The notes below the pieces were generated by a model that saw only the letters and a program-made list of their open reading frames with translations, did not search any database and was not told the DNA's origin. Positions 1 through 7,345 of a stretch of DNA of 29,139 nucleotides are shown piece after piece. A program made the position numbers and the translations under genes. Within the stretch, counting starts at the first letter, position 1, and every line of letters begins with the position of its first letter. The DNA is from DAOTVS01 sp034436375 (GTDB lineage: Bacteria > Chloroflexota > Anaerolineae > SpSt-313), in assembly GCA_034436375.1 (NCBI GenBank), contig DAOTVS010000070.1, positions 1 to 29,139 of the forward strand, given 5' to 3'.

Positions 1-347
1 GGATAGACCGTCAACAGGGTCAGGTCCCCGGCGGGCGTGTGATAGGTCGTGCGCACCGTCCAGCGTTCGGGGCCCTGGCTGATGATCTGCTGCTCCTCTG
101 GAATGGTCACTGGCGCCTGATAGCCCAGATCGCCATAGGTGAACCAACCATCCATGTCAAAGTAATCGATCGCATCCAGATAGGCCCGCCAGAGGGGTGG
201 GTCCTCATGGTAGTAGATATCCCAGAAGGGCCGGCCGGTCAGCCGGGCGGGGATCATATTCGAAATGTCGGGCGCCACGGGCACCCGGTCGGGCTGGCCG
301 TTGCGCAGAGCGATCATCATGCGTTCGCGGGAAGACATTGTCTGCAT
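1..347 (-). CDS. URO-D family protein, N-terminal part (cut by window edge)
   Basis: This is the first 115 codons of a uroporphyrinogen decarboxylase-like (URO-D superfamily) protein; the rest lies beyond base 1. The N-terminus reads SSRERMMIALRNGQPDRVPV, the usual opening of this family (S-R-E-R-hydrophobic patch, then a P-D-R-V-P-V motif). Family members include haem-pathway UroD and corrinoid-dependent methyltransferases such as MtaA. The R-V-P-V opening fits the methyltransferase-like branch better, but substrate cannot be told from this fragment. I chose the ATG at 347 because a GAGAGGA ribosome-binding site lies 10 nt upstream; the ATG at 338 would be 19 nt away. It lies downstream of the deoC remnant and the DUF4838 gene on the same strand. 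A second URO-D protein occurs at 7346-8380. Confidence 0.85.
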   Translation of the reverse strand, partial: MQTMSSRERMMIALRNGQPDRVPVAPDISNMIPARLTGRPFWDIYYHEDPPLWRAYLDAIDYFDMDGWFTYGDLGYQAPVTIPEEQQIISQGPERWTVRTTYHTPAGDLTLLTVY

Positions 348-389
348 ACGAATGGTATCCTCTCACCATAGTGGTTATCGTTCTCTCTA

Positions 390-779
390 TGACCATTTCT
401 TGGTAGGCTGCGTGCGCTGTTTGCCCTTCGCGCAGCCGCGTCTTGCACTCTTCCAGGGTGGCTACTGTCGCTGTAGCGCCCACCCGCGTCGCACCTGCGG
501 CCCGCACCTGTAGCAGAGCATCGAGGGTGCGCACGCCGCCGGCGGCCTTGACCTGCACGTGTGGGGGGCGTGGGGAAATCCCGCGTCGGATTTCCCCTGG
601 CGGCGCATGAGCTGCAGGTCGGCCAGGCTGGCGCCCCCGGAGCCAAAGCCGGTAGACGTCTTGACGAAATCGGCGCCTACCTGCCCACAGATCTCGCACA
701 GCCTGATCTTGTGCTCATCCTGCAGGTAGCAGTTCTCAAAGATGAGCTTGAGCAGCGCTCCGCCGGCGTGGGCTGCCTC
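390..779 (-). pseudogene. deoC: deoC remnant (deoxyribose-phosphate aldolase C-terminal half, frameshifted)
   Basis: Two adjacent frames together give the C-terminal half of a DeoC-type TIM-barrel aldolase. The first frame (779 to about 570) carries the active-site region GADFVKTSTGFGSGGA, whose lysine is the Schiff-base lysine of the family. The second frame (about 567 down to 390) carries VKAAGGVRT and GATRVGATATV, the phosphate-binding end. The frames are out of register across a 26-bp palindrome (572-597) where the family normally has only a few residues. The N-terminal half, about 120 residues, is absent: homology starts 9 nt after the DUF4838 stop codon, right after a GGAGGA that looks like the lost gene's ribosome-binding site, and no start codon is present. 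The second frame also runs into the URO-D gene. A working aldolase is very unlikely. Confidence 0.8.
572..597. repeat. 26-bp palindrome inside the deoC remnant
   Basis: A perfect inverted repeat with 10-bp arms (GGGGAAATCC / GGATTTCCCC) around a 6-bp loop. It sits exactly where the deoC reading frame shifts, so it looks like a small inserted hairpin element. It could instead be a leftover of an imperfect excision. Confidence 0.65.
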
Positions 780-788
780 GGTTCCTCC

Positions 789-1724
789 TTATTCGTCAGC
801 GGCGAGCACGGTGCCATAATCTGCGACCGGCGGCACGCCATAGCGCGCCAGATACTCGGCATCGAGATAGACGCCAAAGGTGGTGATGGAGCGGATGCCC
901 AACTGGCGGTAGAGTTGGGCGTCGGCGGTGAGCACGGCGCGGTTGAAGGGCACTTGCACGGCTGGGCGCCGCCAGTGGGAAAAGCGCGAGGCATCGAGCC
1001 AGTACTCCAGCACCTGCGCGCGCTCAGCGCCAAAGAAGGCAAGCAGGCGTTCCAGCTGAGCCAGGTGCGCCTGGTTTTCCGGCACATCGGCGGCCGCCAG
1101 CGGGCGATCGTAGCGGCGCCGGATAGGGGCGAACTCGAGAAAGAGGCCCGGGGCAGGCGAAACCTGCTGCGGCGGGTCGAGGGTGTTGTCGTAGGCCAGG
1201 CAGGCCAGCGCGGCATGGCTGTCGGCCTGCTGCACGCCGGCCAGGAGAGCGTTCATGACGAGCAGGTTCTGGTCTGCAGGGCCCAGCTCGCGGCAGCGGC
1301 GGCACTGGCACCAGGATGGCGCGTCGTCGGCCCACAGATAGTAGCGGTTGGTGGTAGGGGCCAGCACCCGCGCCAGGCGGGCGGCGTTCTCGGCGGCCAC
1401 AGCCAGCGCCTCCACACTCGAAGGGCAGAGGTTGACGTCGGGTGTGCGCTCGCCCTGCTCATCGGCGCGGAACCACTGGGGGTGGCGGCCGAACTCGGCC
1501 CGAGGCAAGAGGTAGCTGAGGGCATGTATCTCGTACTCGACCGCGATGCCCGCCTGCTCCAGTTGAGCCAGGAAGCTGCGGCCGGCGGCGCTCTGCACGA
1601 AGCGAATGATCTCGTCGATGTTTCCGTGCAGCCCAAGCACGTTCAGCCCGGCTTGCTGCAGCCAGGCGGGCCAGTGCTCGTGCAGGTCGGCTGGGGTCAG
1701 CACGATACCGCGGCGCTCGAGCAT
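789..1724 (-). CDS. DUF4838 domain-containing protein
   Basis: A 311-residue soluble protein with no signal peptide or membrane segment. The paired cysteines in SWCQCRRCRELGPADQ, followed by NLLVMNALL, match the pattern I know from DUF4838 proteins, which are distantly related to glycoside hydrolases and often sit in carbohydrate-use loci. Upstream, residues around HALSYLLPRAEFGRHPQWF resemble the same family. A catalytic role is not established. The start is well supported: GGAGG lies 6 nt before the ATG. Gene order with the deoC remnant and a URO-D gene suggests a small catabolic operon, but neither neighbour points to a substrate. The gene looks intact. Assignment to DUF4838 is from recall of motif spacing and should be read as probable. 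Confidence 0.7.
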   Translation of the reverse strand: MLERRGIVLTPADLHEHWPAWLQQAGLNVLGLHGNIDEIIRFVQSAAGRSFLAQLEQAGIAVEYEIHALSYLLPRAEFGRHPQWFRADEQGERTPDVNLCPSSVEALAVAAENAARLARVLAPTTNRYYLWADDAPSWCQCRRCRELGPADQNLLVMNALLAGVQQADSHAALACLAYDNTLDPPQQVSPAPGLFLEFAPIRRRYDRPLAAADVPENQAHLAQLERLLAFFGAERAQVLEYWLDASRFSHWRRPAVQVPFNRAVLTADAQLYRQLGIRSITTFGVYLDAEYLARYGVPPVADYGTVLAADE

Positions 1725-1910
1725 GGGGCACCTCCGGGTGTGATACGTGATTCATCGGCGATGTCATAGTGGCAACCTACCCCCTCGTCCCAGCGTTTCG
1801 TCGAGGCGCCAAGACGAGCGGCTCAAGCCGCCACTACGACATCGCTGCCCTCATGGGACTACCCCTACAATACGCAAAAGAGGGCGTAGAGCAAATGATG
1901 CCCCGGGCTT

Positions 1911-2005
1911 GTAGTAGGGGAGAGGGAGAGCCGGAAGACGTAAGGGGCGAACTTGTGTTTCACGCCCCATCTTTACGCCACCCGGCTCTCCCTCTCCCCT
2001 ACTAC
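1911..2005. repeat. 95-bp hairpin element in the 1725-2058 intergenic gap
   Basis: The left arm starts GTAGTAGGGGAGAGGGAGAG and the right arm is its reverse complement, ending CTCCCCTACTAC. The outer 24 bp match perfectly, and the inner parts (around GGGGCG / CGCCCC) match imperfectly around an 11-nt loop. No coding signal is convincing in this 330-bp gap; a 97-codon plus-strand ORF across it is explained by the repeat. It lies just after the ABC-2 permease stop codon on the minus strand, so it could also end that operon's transcript, although there is no clear U-run. Confidence 0.8.
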
Positions 2006-2058
2006 GAACCAGTGCTCAAGGTTGCTATGCTAACACCATACTATCTCATCGGCAACAC

Positions 2059-2823
2059 CTAATATCCCAGCTTGCGGCTGCGCTGGTGCAGGAGGTAGGC
2101 GATGACCAGGAAGAGCACCACCCCCAGAGCCATCGCTCCCAGATCCAACCCCAGGGGCAGGACGGCCTTTGAATCCAGCGCATGGTGCAGCAGATCCTGC
2201 CCGTAGGTGAGGGGCGAGATGTAGGAAATCACGCGCAGCCAGGGATCCATATCGGTCAGCGGGATAAAGACGCCGCTGATAAAGAGAAGCGGCCAGCGCA
2301 TGAGGGTGCTGGGCATCATGATTGTGCCCACAGACTGGGCAGGGAATGAGGCGAAGAACAGGCCAAAGGCCGAAAAGGCAGCCGTGGTCAGGAGGACGGT
2401 CACGATGACCAGCGGCAGGGCATTGATTTCGGCGCCCAGCAGGATGATGCCGACAACCAGTGGGATTACCGAGGCGGCGATGGCAAAGAGCGCGCCCACC
2501 AGGGTCTTGCCCAGGAGCACCGTCCAGAGTGACATGGGCGCCGTCATGAGCCGGTCGTAGGTGCGCTCGCGCCGTTCCAGGGGCACGATGACCGGGCCAG
2601 CCGATGAGGCGGTGAAGAAGGTCGTCAACGCCAGCAGGTTGGCCATGCTGCACTGGATGCCCAGGTTGCGCTTGACCGAGAATGAGAAAAAGATAAAGAA
2701 GGGCAGAACCAGCCCATACATGATCATTGGCGGCTGCAGGTAATAGACCCGCATATCCTTCACCAGGATCGCCCAGGCCTGGGCCGCTTCATCGCTGATG
2801 CGCGACCAGAGACTCGGTTTCAT
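2059..2823 (-). CDS. ABC-2 type transporter permease
   Basis: A 254-residue inner-membrane permease of the ABC-2 family, the partner of the ATPase just upstream. It has a cytoplasmic N-terminus with a short amphipathic start, then about six hydrophobic segments: roughly residues 32-50, 60-78, 105-128, 137-160, 170-187 and 228-246. The segment RRERTYDRLMTAPMSLWTVL is the conserved cytoplasmic loop of DrrB/YadH-like permeases, and SPLTYGQDLLHHAL is the typical C-terminal signature. The ATG shares one base with the TGA of the ATPase gene (TGATG), so the two are translationally coupled. Such pairs export drugs, lipids or polysaccharide, or act in cytochrome or copper-enzyme maturation (NosF/NosY-like). 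Copper-related genes upstream make a NosY-like role worth considering, but nothing in the protein proves it. Confidence 0.9.
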   Translation of the reverse strand: MKPSLWSRISDEAAQAWAILVKDMRVYYLQPPMIMYGLVLPFFIFFSFSVKRNLGIQCSMANLLALTTFFTASSAGPVIVPLERRERTYDRLMTAPMSLWTVLLGKTLVGALFAIAASVIPLVVGIILLGAEINALPLVIVTVLLTTAAFSAFGLFFASFPAQSVGTIMMPSTLMRWPLLFISGVFIPLTDMDPWLRVISYISPLTYGQDLLHHALDSKAVLPLGLDLGAMALGVVLFLVIAYLLHQRSRKLGY

Positions 2824-3839
2824 CAGTGACTATCTCCTCCGCTGACTGCGCAGCTACCACGGCCGCGGCCCTGCCTGCCTTCGAGGGGCTCTTCGGTCTC
2901 TTTGGCGATCGATTGGCCGGTAATCTTGAGGAACACATCCTCCAGGCTGGGCCCCAGAGTGTTGAGCGAGACGATGCGTGCGCCGCGCTCAACCGCATAT
3001 TCCATCACGGCCGGCAGCACCTGTGACGGGTCGGGCGTGTAGAGGCGGATCTTATCGCCATGGGTCACGGCGGTGGTGACCGTGGGCAACCGGCCCAGGG
3101 CGTCCTGTGCCCCTGTGGGGCAGGGGTCGAGGGCAACCTCGACGGACTGCACGTCCTGTATGGTCTGTTTGAGGCGTTCGGGAGTATCGATAGCGGCGAT
3201 CTTGCCGCCGTTGATGATGGCGACACGGTTGCAGAGCTGGTTGGCCTCTTCGATCTGGTGGGTGGTGAGGAAGATGGTCATGCCTTCCGCATTCAGCAGG
3301 CGGATGAACTCGATGATGGAGCGCTGGCCACGCACATCAAGGCCGGCAGTCGGCTCGTCGAGGAAGAGGATGGACGGCCGGTGCATGAGCGCCATACAGA
3401 TGGTCAGCTTGCGCCGCATGCCGCGCGAGTAGGTATCGGCCAGGGCATCGAGCTTGTTGTCGATGCCGAATTTGGTCACCAGTTCCACGGCCCGCCGCTC
3501 GCGCTCAGCCTTGGGCACGCGGTAGAGCTGCCCCGAAAAGAGCAGGTTCTGGCGGCCGGTGAGCTCGCGGTAGACATTGGACTCTTCAGGCACGACCCCG
3601 AACTGGCGCCGCGCCCCATAGCCCTGGCGCGTGATGTCAAAGCCGTTGAGCAGGGCGGTGCCCGAGGTCGGCTCGAGCAGGGTGGTCAGCATACGTAGTG
3701 TCGTCGTCTTGCCGGCGCCGTTGGGGCCCAGGAAACCGAAAACCTCGCCCGCCTGGACGGCAAAGCTGATATGGTCCACAGCCCGCATGGCGCCATAGTC
3801 GCGGGTTAATTCCTTTGCCTCGATGGCCGGTATCGCCAT
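2823..3839 (-). CDS. ABC-2 type transporter ATP-binding protein (DrrA-like)
   Basis: A 338-residue ABC ATPase. Walker A is GPNGAGKTT (about residues 39-47), the signature is YSRGMRRKL in place of LSGGQ, Walker B is ILFLDEPTAGLD, and the switch histidine is in FLTTHQIEEA. The variant signature is normal for the DrrA/CcmA branch that drives ABC-2 permeases. The C-terminal 100 residues form the usual regulatory extension, ending in a charged tail after EDVFLKITGQ. A GGGAGGG ribosome-binding site precedes the ATG. The gene starts 58 nt after the SufB-like gene ends, so it may belong to the same transcript. The intervening spacer contains a short CTCTCGAGAG palindrome but no terminator. Confidence 0.92.
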   Translation of the reverse strand: MAIPAIEAKELTRDYGAMRAVDHISFAVQAGEVFGFLGPNGAGKTTTLRMLTTLLEPTSGTALLNGFDITRQGYGARRQFGVVPEESNVYRELTGRQNLLFSGQLYRVPKAERERRAVELVTKFGIDNKLDALADTYSRGMRRKLTICMALMHRPSILFLDEPTAGLDVRGQRSIIEFIRLLNAEGMTIFLTTHQIEEANQLCNRVAIINGGKIAAIDTPERLKQTIQDVQSVEVALDPCPTGAQDALGRLPTVTTAVTHGDKIRLYTPDPSQVLPAVMEYAVERGARIVSLNTLGPSLEDVFLKITGQSIAKETEEPLEGRQGRGRGSCAVSGGDSH

Positions 3840-3898
3840 TCAACCCTCCCTGACACCACCCCCCGGAGGCGCCGAACTCTCGAGAGGTCCGCGTGATG

Positions 3899-4840
3899 TT
3901 ATTCGCCGAGCATGCCGCGCACGATGATATCGACCGCCTCCTGCTCGCCGATGCGGTGAGCCATGAGCGTCTCTAATTCCCTCTTGTCTACCGTGCCGAT
4001 AGAGGCCTCGTGGGTCACCTGAGCGCGATGGTCGGTCACTTTGACGACCGGCACGGCGCTGGCGGTGGCCTCGTCCTGCACGATTTCGACACAGTCGACA
4101 TGACCGCGGGCAAAGGGCGCATTGCCCTCCGTCGTGCCGTAGACCTCGGAGTGGGCGCGGTCACGCACGGCGATGCGGGCCTTGGCGAGCCCACGTGCGT
4201 TCTCGCCGTTCAGGCGGATCGTCTCATGGACGATGAGCTGGTCATCGCCATAGCCCATACCCCTGGCGTGCAGCTCGGCCAGGCCGTTGGCGGCCACGTC
4301 CACCAGGTAGGTCAGCTCGACCTTGCCCGCACGCCCTTTGCTCAGGTTGAAATCCGAGATATAGCGCCCGCCCTCGTCTACGGTAATGTGAGAGGTGGGT
4401 ACGACATCGATGCCGCCCTTGCGCCCGTGGTGATGGGTCTCGTGGTAGCGCATGGTGGCGCCGGGGCCTACGTGGATGGTGCCTTCCATAAAGTGCTGCA
4501 CGTGCTCGGCGTTGGGAAAGCTGCAGCAGGCGGTGAAATCGACCTCGGCGCCGGCGCCGATCTCGAACTGGGCCTGAATGCGCTGTATCCCCTCGGGCGC
4601 CATGACGCCGATGCAGATGTGCACAGGTTCCTTGATCTTGGCCCCGGGCGCTACCGCCGCCAGGATTCTGACTCCGTCGGGCAGGGGATCGACCGAGACT
4701 TGGATACCGGGCACCGTCTGCGCCTTGATGACCTTGTTGCAGTTCACGACGATTGCGGCCACCCGGCCCGACTCGATGAATCTGGGCACCCGCCCTTTGC
4801 CCTCTTCATGAGCGCGGACGATGGCTTCGAAATGGCTCAC
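3899..4840 (-). CDS. Short SufB/SufD-family Fe-S scaffold (SmsB-like)
   Basis: A 313-residue protein made almost only of the SufBD beta-helix core, much shorter than SufB (about 470-495 residues). Near the C-terminus, Cys250 (in GHVDCVEIVQDE) aligns with the essential cysteine of SufB, and His277 (in VTHEASIG) aligns with the conserved histidine of the SufB/SufD core. The C-terminal HRIGEQEAVDIIVRGMLGE is the usual SufC-contact helix. The proposed start is a GTG that overlaps the SufC-like stop codon by four bases (GTGA). An in-frame upstream extension to 4951 would lie inside the SufC-like gene and is not needed. A SufC-plus-single-SufB pair is the layout of the SUF-like minimal system (SMS), in which a SmsB homodimer would replace SufBD. 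No sufD, sufS, sufE or sufU is visible nearby. Confidence 0.85.
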   Translation of the reverse strand: MSHFEAIVRAHEEGKGRVPRFIESGRVAAIVVNCNKVIKAQTVPGIQVSVDPLPDGVRILAAVAPGAKIKEPVHICIGVMAPEGIQRIQAQFEIGAGAEVDFTACCSFPNAEHVQHFMEGTIHVGPGATMRYHETHHHGRKGGIDVVPTSHITVDEGGRYISDFNLSKGRAGKVELTYLVDVAANGLAELHARGMGYGDDQLIVHETIRLNGENARGLAKARIAVRDRAHSEVYGTTEGNAPFARGHVDCVEIVQDEATASAVPVVKVTDHRAQVTHEASIGTVDKRELETLMAHRIGEQEAVDIIVRGMLGE

Positions 4841-5586
4841 GGCTGCACCCCAACCGCTTGCTTCGGGCCAGCTTTGCTCTTTTGGAGCGCACCGGCGTAG
4901 CGCCGGCAGATGCGCTCGGGCTCGCCGGTGGCCACGATCTGCCCGCCACAAAGCAGGGAAGCGTGATCAGCCAGGGCCACGACCTCGTCACGGTGGCTGA
5001 TCAGGAGCACGGTTGTCCCTTCCTCGGCCATACGATGGATGAGCTGGCTGATGTCGCTCAGACTGAGGGCGTCGATGCCGGAATCCGGCTCGTCGAGGAT
5101 GGCCAGCCGTGGCCGCAGGCAAAAGATCGAAGCCAGCTCCACCCGCTTGCGCTCGCCGCCCGAGAGCGACTCATCGGCGTAGCGGCGCAGGTAGGTTTCG
5201 GGGGTCAAGGCCACGGCTTCGAGGGCAGTGAGTACCCGCTTGGGGTCAGGCTGCGGCAACCCAAAGCCCAGGTAACGCTCCACGGTCAGACCTTCAAAAC
5301 GCGCCGGTTCCTGCCAAGCGAGGGTAATGCCGCGCAGGGCGCGCTCGTAGAGGCTCAGATGGGTGATATTCTCCCCATCGAACCAGATCTCACCGCGCTG
5401 GGGGGTATAGCCCGCGCTGCCCATGAGCGTGTAGGCCAGGGTCGATTTGCCGGAGCCGTTGAGCCCCAGCAAAGCGTGGATGCTGCCGCGAGTGATGGCC
5501 AGGTTCACCCCGTTCAGAATCTCCGCGCCATCGCGGCAGACGTGCAGGTCAATGATGTTGAGCAGGTGCGCATTGGTGATTCCCAT
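4837..5586 (-). CDS. sufC: SufC-like Fe-S assembly ATPase (SmsC-like)
   Basis: A 249-residue ABC-type ATPase of the SufC family, cytoplasmic and without membrane segments. Walker A is GLNGSGKST, the Q-loop segment is ITLAWQEPARFEGLTVERYL, the signature is SLSGGERKRVE, Walker B is RLAILDEPDSGID, and the switch region is LISHRDEV. The sequence ERKRVE with DEPDSGIDALSL is characteristic of SufC rather than of transporters. The start at 5586 has GAGGAG close upstream; the open frame extends to 5664 but that part overlaps the metal-binding protein gene. It overlaps the SufB-like gene by 4 bp and begins 13 nt after the HMA-protein gene, so all are probably cotranscribed. Confidence 0.92.
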   Translation of the reverse strand: MGITNAHLLNIIDLHVCRDGAEILNGVNLAITRGSIHALLGLNGSGKSTLAYTLMGSAGYTPQRGEIWFDGENITHLSLYERALRGITLAWQEPARFEGLTVERYLGFGLPQPDPKRVLTALEAVALTPETYLRRYADESLSGGERKRVELASIFCLRPRLAILDEPDSGIDALSLSDISQLIHRMAEEGTTVLLISHRDEVVALADHASLLCGGQIVATGEPERICRRYAGALQKSKAGPKQAVGVQP

Positions 5587-5599
5587 GGTCTCCTCGATC

Positions 5600-6097
5600 T
5601 CAACTTGCAATGAGCTGCGTCCGGTAGCCCATACCCAGGCCGTCGACAGCGCGCAGTATCTCAATCAGGTCGGAGCGGGAAGGGTCATAGCGCACCTGGC
5701 CCTCACCGGTCTCCAGGCTGACCTCTGCATCGAGGACCCCCATCTGCCGGCGCAATGTGCGCACGATGATCTTGGGGCAACTGGGGCAGTGCATGCCCTG
5801 CACAGTAAAGCGAGCGGTGCGTTCTGCCTGTGCCGGCGACCCCGCCATGGCTGCCGGCGCTGCGGTTGGCTCTGCTGTACCTGTCGCTGCCGCGGGGGCT
5901 GGCTCCAGCGGAGCCGATGCCTTGCCCTGCGTGCGGGCCAGTACCTGATCCAGTGCGCCCGTCTCTCGGGCAAGCTGATACACACGCGCACAGCCCTGGC
6001 AGCAGAACAACAGCTCCCGTCCCTCAAATTCCTGGCGGACGCCCGCCCCATTCACTTCCAACCCACACAGCGCACACGTTTCCTTTTGCGCTACCAT
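5600..6097 (-). CDS. Two-domain metal-binding protein (ATPase-cat_bd + HMA)
   Basis: A 165-residue soluble protein. The N-terminal part (about 7-45) has the spacing CALCG, then FCCQGCARVYQL; this is the metal-binding domain found at the N-terminus of CcoI-type copper ATPases (Pfam ATPase-cat_bd). An Ala/Pro-rich linker (about 58-92) follows. The C-terminal part (about 96-163) is a heavy-metal-associated domain with the copper motif GMHCPSC (Cys104, Cys107). So it is the N-terminal metal-sensing half of a CcoI-like ATPase without the pump. The ATG at 6097 overlaps the end of the SafE-like gene (frames overlap by 7 bp), which implies coupling. A longer open frame to 6739 only shadows that gene. 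Likely role: taking up and passing Cu(I) to a membrane partner or enzyme. Confidence 0.85.
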   Translation of the reverse strand: MVAQKETCALCGLEVNGAGVRQEFEGRELLFCCQGCARVYQLARETGALDQVLARTQGKASAPLEPAPAAATGTAEPTAAPAAMAGSPAQAERTARFTVQGMHCPSCPKIIVRTLRRQMGVLDAEVSLETGEGQVRYDPSRSDLIEILRAVDGLGMGYRTQLIAS

Positions 6098-6807
6098 AAG
6101 ACTATTTTCCCCAATTCCAGATGCGGCACCAGGCTCAGCGCCGCGCCACCCCGCAGCACAAGCTGCAGGCCCACCACCATCATCAGTACACCAGCGGCCT
6201 TGGTGAGGGTCTGGCGGGTGCTCATACTGATGGCTCCCGCCCCCAACCCCACAATGAGCAACGCCGGGATCGTACCCAGACCAAAGGAGATCATCGACAG
6301 TGCTCCACCCGCCGGCCCGCCGCTGGAGGCTGCGGCCAGGAGCGCCGCGTAGACCAGGCAGCATGGGAGCAGCCCATTGAGGGCGCCGAGGAGGATCACA
6401 CCGCGCAAGCCACCCTGTTTCAGGGCGCGGCTCATCCCCTTGCTCACCCAGGTGCCGGCGCCCTCGATCTGCCCAAGGGGCTTCCACCCCAGGTAGCCGG
6501 CCCCGAACAGGATGATGACCACGCCGAGCGCCAGGCTGATCACACCGCCAAAGGTCGTCAGCCGGTTCCCACCCAGCCCCAGGGCCAGCCCTACCGCACC
6601 AATGATCGCCCCCAGCAGGCCATAGACGACGACCCGCGACAGATGATAGAGGGTGTGCCGGGGCAGGGCCGTACGCCAGTTGGTATCGCCAAGCTGCAGG
6701 CCCAGGATCATGACTAGAGGTCCACACATGCCCAGGCAATGGCCCAGGCTGCTGAGCAGGCCGCTCAGGAACAGCGTGCCGAAAAGCCCTACGTTGGCAT
6801 TCATCAA
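6091..6807 (-). CDS. SafE/DsbD-like membrane protein (COG2836 type)
   Basis: A 238-residue polytopic membrane protein with about six helices. The first helix carries SSLGHCLGMCGPLVMI, whose G-H-C-x-G-M-C-G-P pattern is diagnostic of the 'sulfite exporter TauE/SafE'-named COG2836 group (Pfam DsbD_2). The matching second half has LNGLLPCCLVYAALLAAA. Proteins of this group occur next to copper ATPases and cytochrome c oxidase maturation genes and are thought to move copper or electrons across the membrane; the sulfite name is misleading. Two ATGs are adjacent at 6807 and 6804. It starts 11 nt after the lipoprotein gene and its end overlaps the HMA protein gene. The paired cysteines in both halves look intact. 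Confidence 0.88.
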   Translation of the reverse strand: MMNANVGLFGTLFLSGLLSSLGHCLGMCGPLVMILGLQLGDTNWRTALPRHTLYHLSRVVVYGLLGAIIGAVGLALGLGGNRLTTFGGVISLALGVVIILFGAGYLGWKPLGQIEGAGTWVSKGMSRALKQGGLRGVILLGALNGLLPCCLVYAALLAAASSGGPAGGALSMISFGLGTIPALLIVGLGAGAISMSTRQTLTKAAGVLMMVVGLQLVLRGGAALSLVPHLELGKIVLW

Positions 6808-6818
6808 CGGGCCTCGGG

Positions 6819-7322
6819 TTACTGGATCTCGAATGAGAAGACGACCCTGTCGTTCTGGCCTCCGCGCGAGACCAGGCAGTTCACATTCCAGCCGCCGCCC
6901 ATGGAAAAGAAAACGCTGGCGCTATAGATGCCATTGGGACCCTCGGTGGCCGGCGTCTGATTGGTAGGCATCATCATGGAGGGCATCGTCAGGTCGAAAG
7001 AGACCTTGGCGCCAGTGATGGGCTTGCCATCCTTATCCAGCAGCTTGAGTTGGAGCTTGGTCTCCTGCATCACCTTGACGGGGAAAGGAGCGATGGTCAG
7101 TTCGCCGCCCAGGGTGCTGGCGGCCGGCGCGGGCTGGAGCACGGCGCCCTGCCGGGGCACTGCGGCCGGTGAAGTTGCCTGGGCCGCGTTTCCGGTCGCC
7201 GGCGCAGAATTGGACGGCGCGGCGGCCCGGGCCTGCCCACAGGCCGCCATCGAAAGGACGATGGCCAAGGCCGACAGGCCAAAGATGACCTTGGAAATTC
7301 CCGAACTCCATTGCGATGTCAT
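6819..7322 (-). CDS. FixH/YtkA-like lipoprotein
   Basis: A 167-residue exported lipoprotein. The signal is a hydrophobic stretch (about 11-25) ending in a lipobox LSMAAC, with Cys28 as the lipidated residue. A Pro/Ala-rich linker (about 30-70) leads to a single beta-sandwich domain (about 75-167). The phrases GKPITGAKVSFDLTMPSMMM and NGIYSASVFFSMGGGWNV are typical of the FixH and YtkA-like fold, where the Met-rich patch is a suspected copper ligand. The ATG at 7322 is preferred; a TTG at 7331 sits too close to the GGATAGGG ribosome-binding site. It follows the URO-D gene by 23 nt. With the SafE-like and HMA proteins it forms a plausible extracytoplasmic-to-cytoplasmic copper relay. Confidence 0.85.
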   Translation of the reverse strand: MTSQWSSGISKVIFGLSALAIVLSMAACGQARAAAPSNSAPATGNAAQATSPAAVPRQGAVLQPAPAASTLGGELTIAPFPVKVMQETKLQLKLLDKDGKPITGAKVSFDLTMPSMMMPTNQTPATEGPNGIYSASVFFSMGGGWNVNCLVSRGGQNDRVVFSFEIQ

Positions 7323-7345
7323 GGGCTGCAAACCCTATCCTTTGG

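Noticed and set aside
561..1769. 402-codon plus-strand ORF opposite the DUF4838 and deoC genes
   Set aside because: Antisense shadow: GC-rich codon pattern of the real minus-strand genes produces the open frame; no motif is recognisable.
1769..2062. 97-codon plus-strand ORF
   Set aside because: It spans the intergenic hairpin, has no family resemblance, no ribosome-binding site and repeat-derived residues.
4841..4951. N-terminal extension of the SufB-like scaffold
   Set aside because: It lies wholly inside the SufC-like gene and lacks scaffold homology; the overlapping GTG is the better start.
6097..6739. Long N-terminal extension of the HMA protein
   Set aside because: It is the out-of-frame shadow of the SafE-like gene; the ATG at 6097 overlaps that gene's stop and fits coupling.
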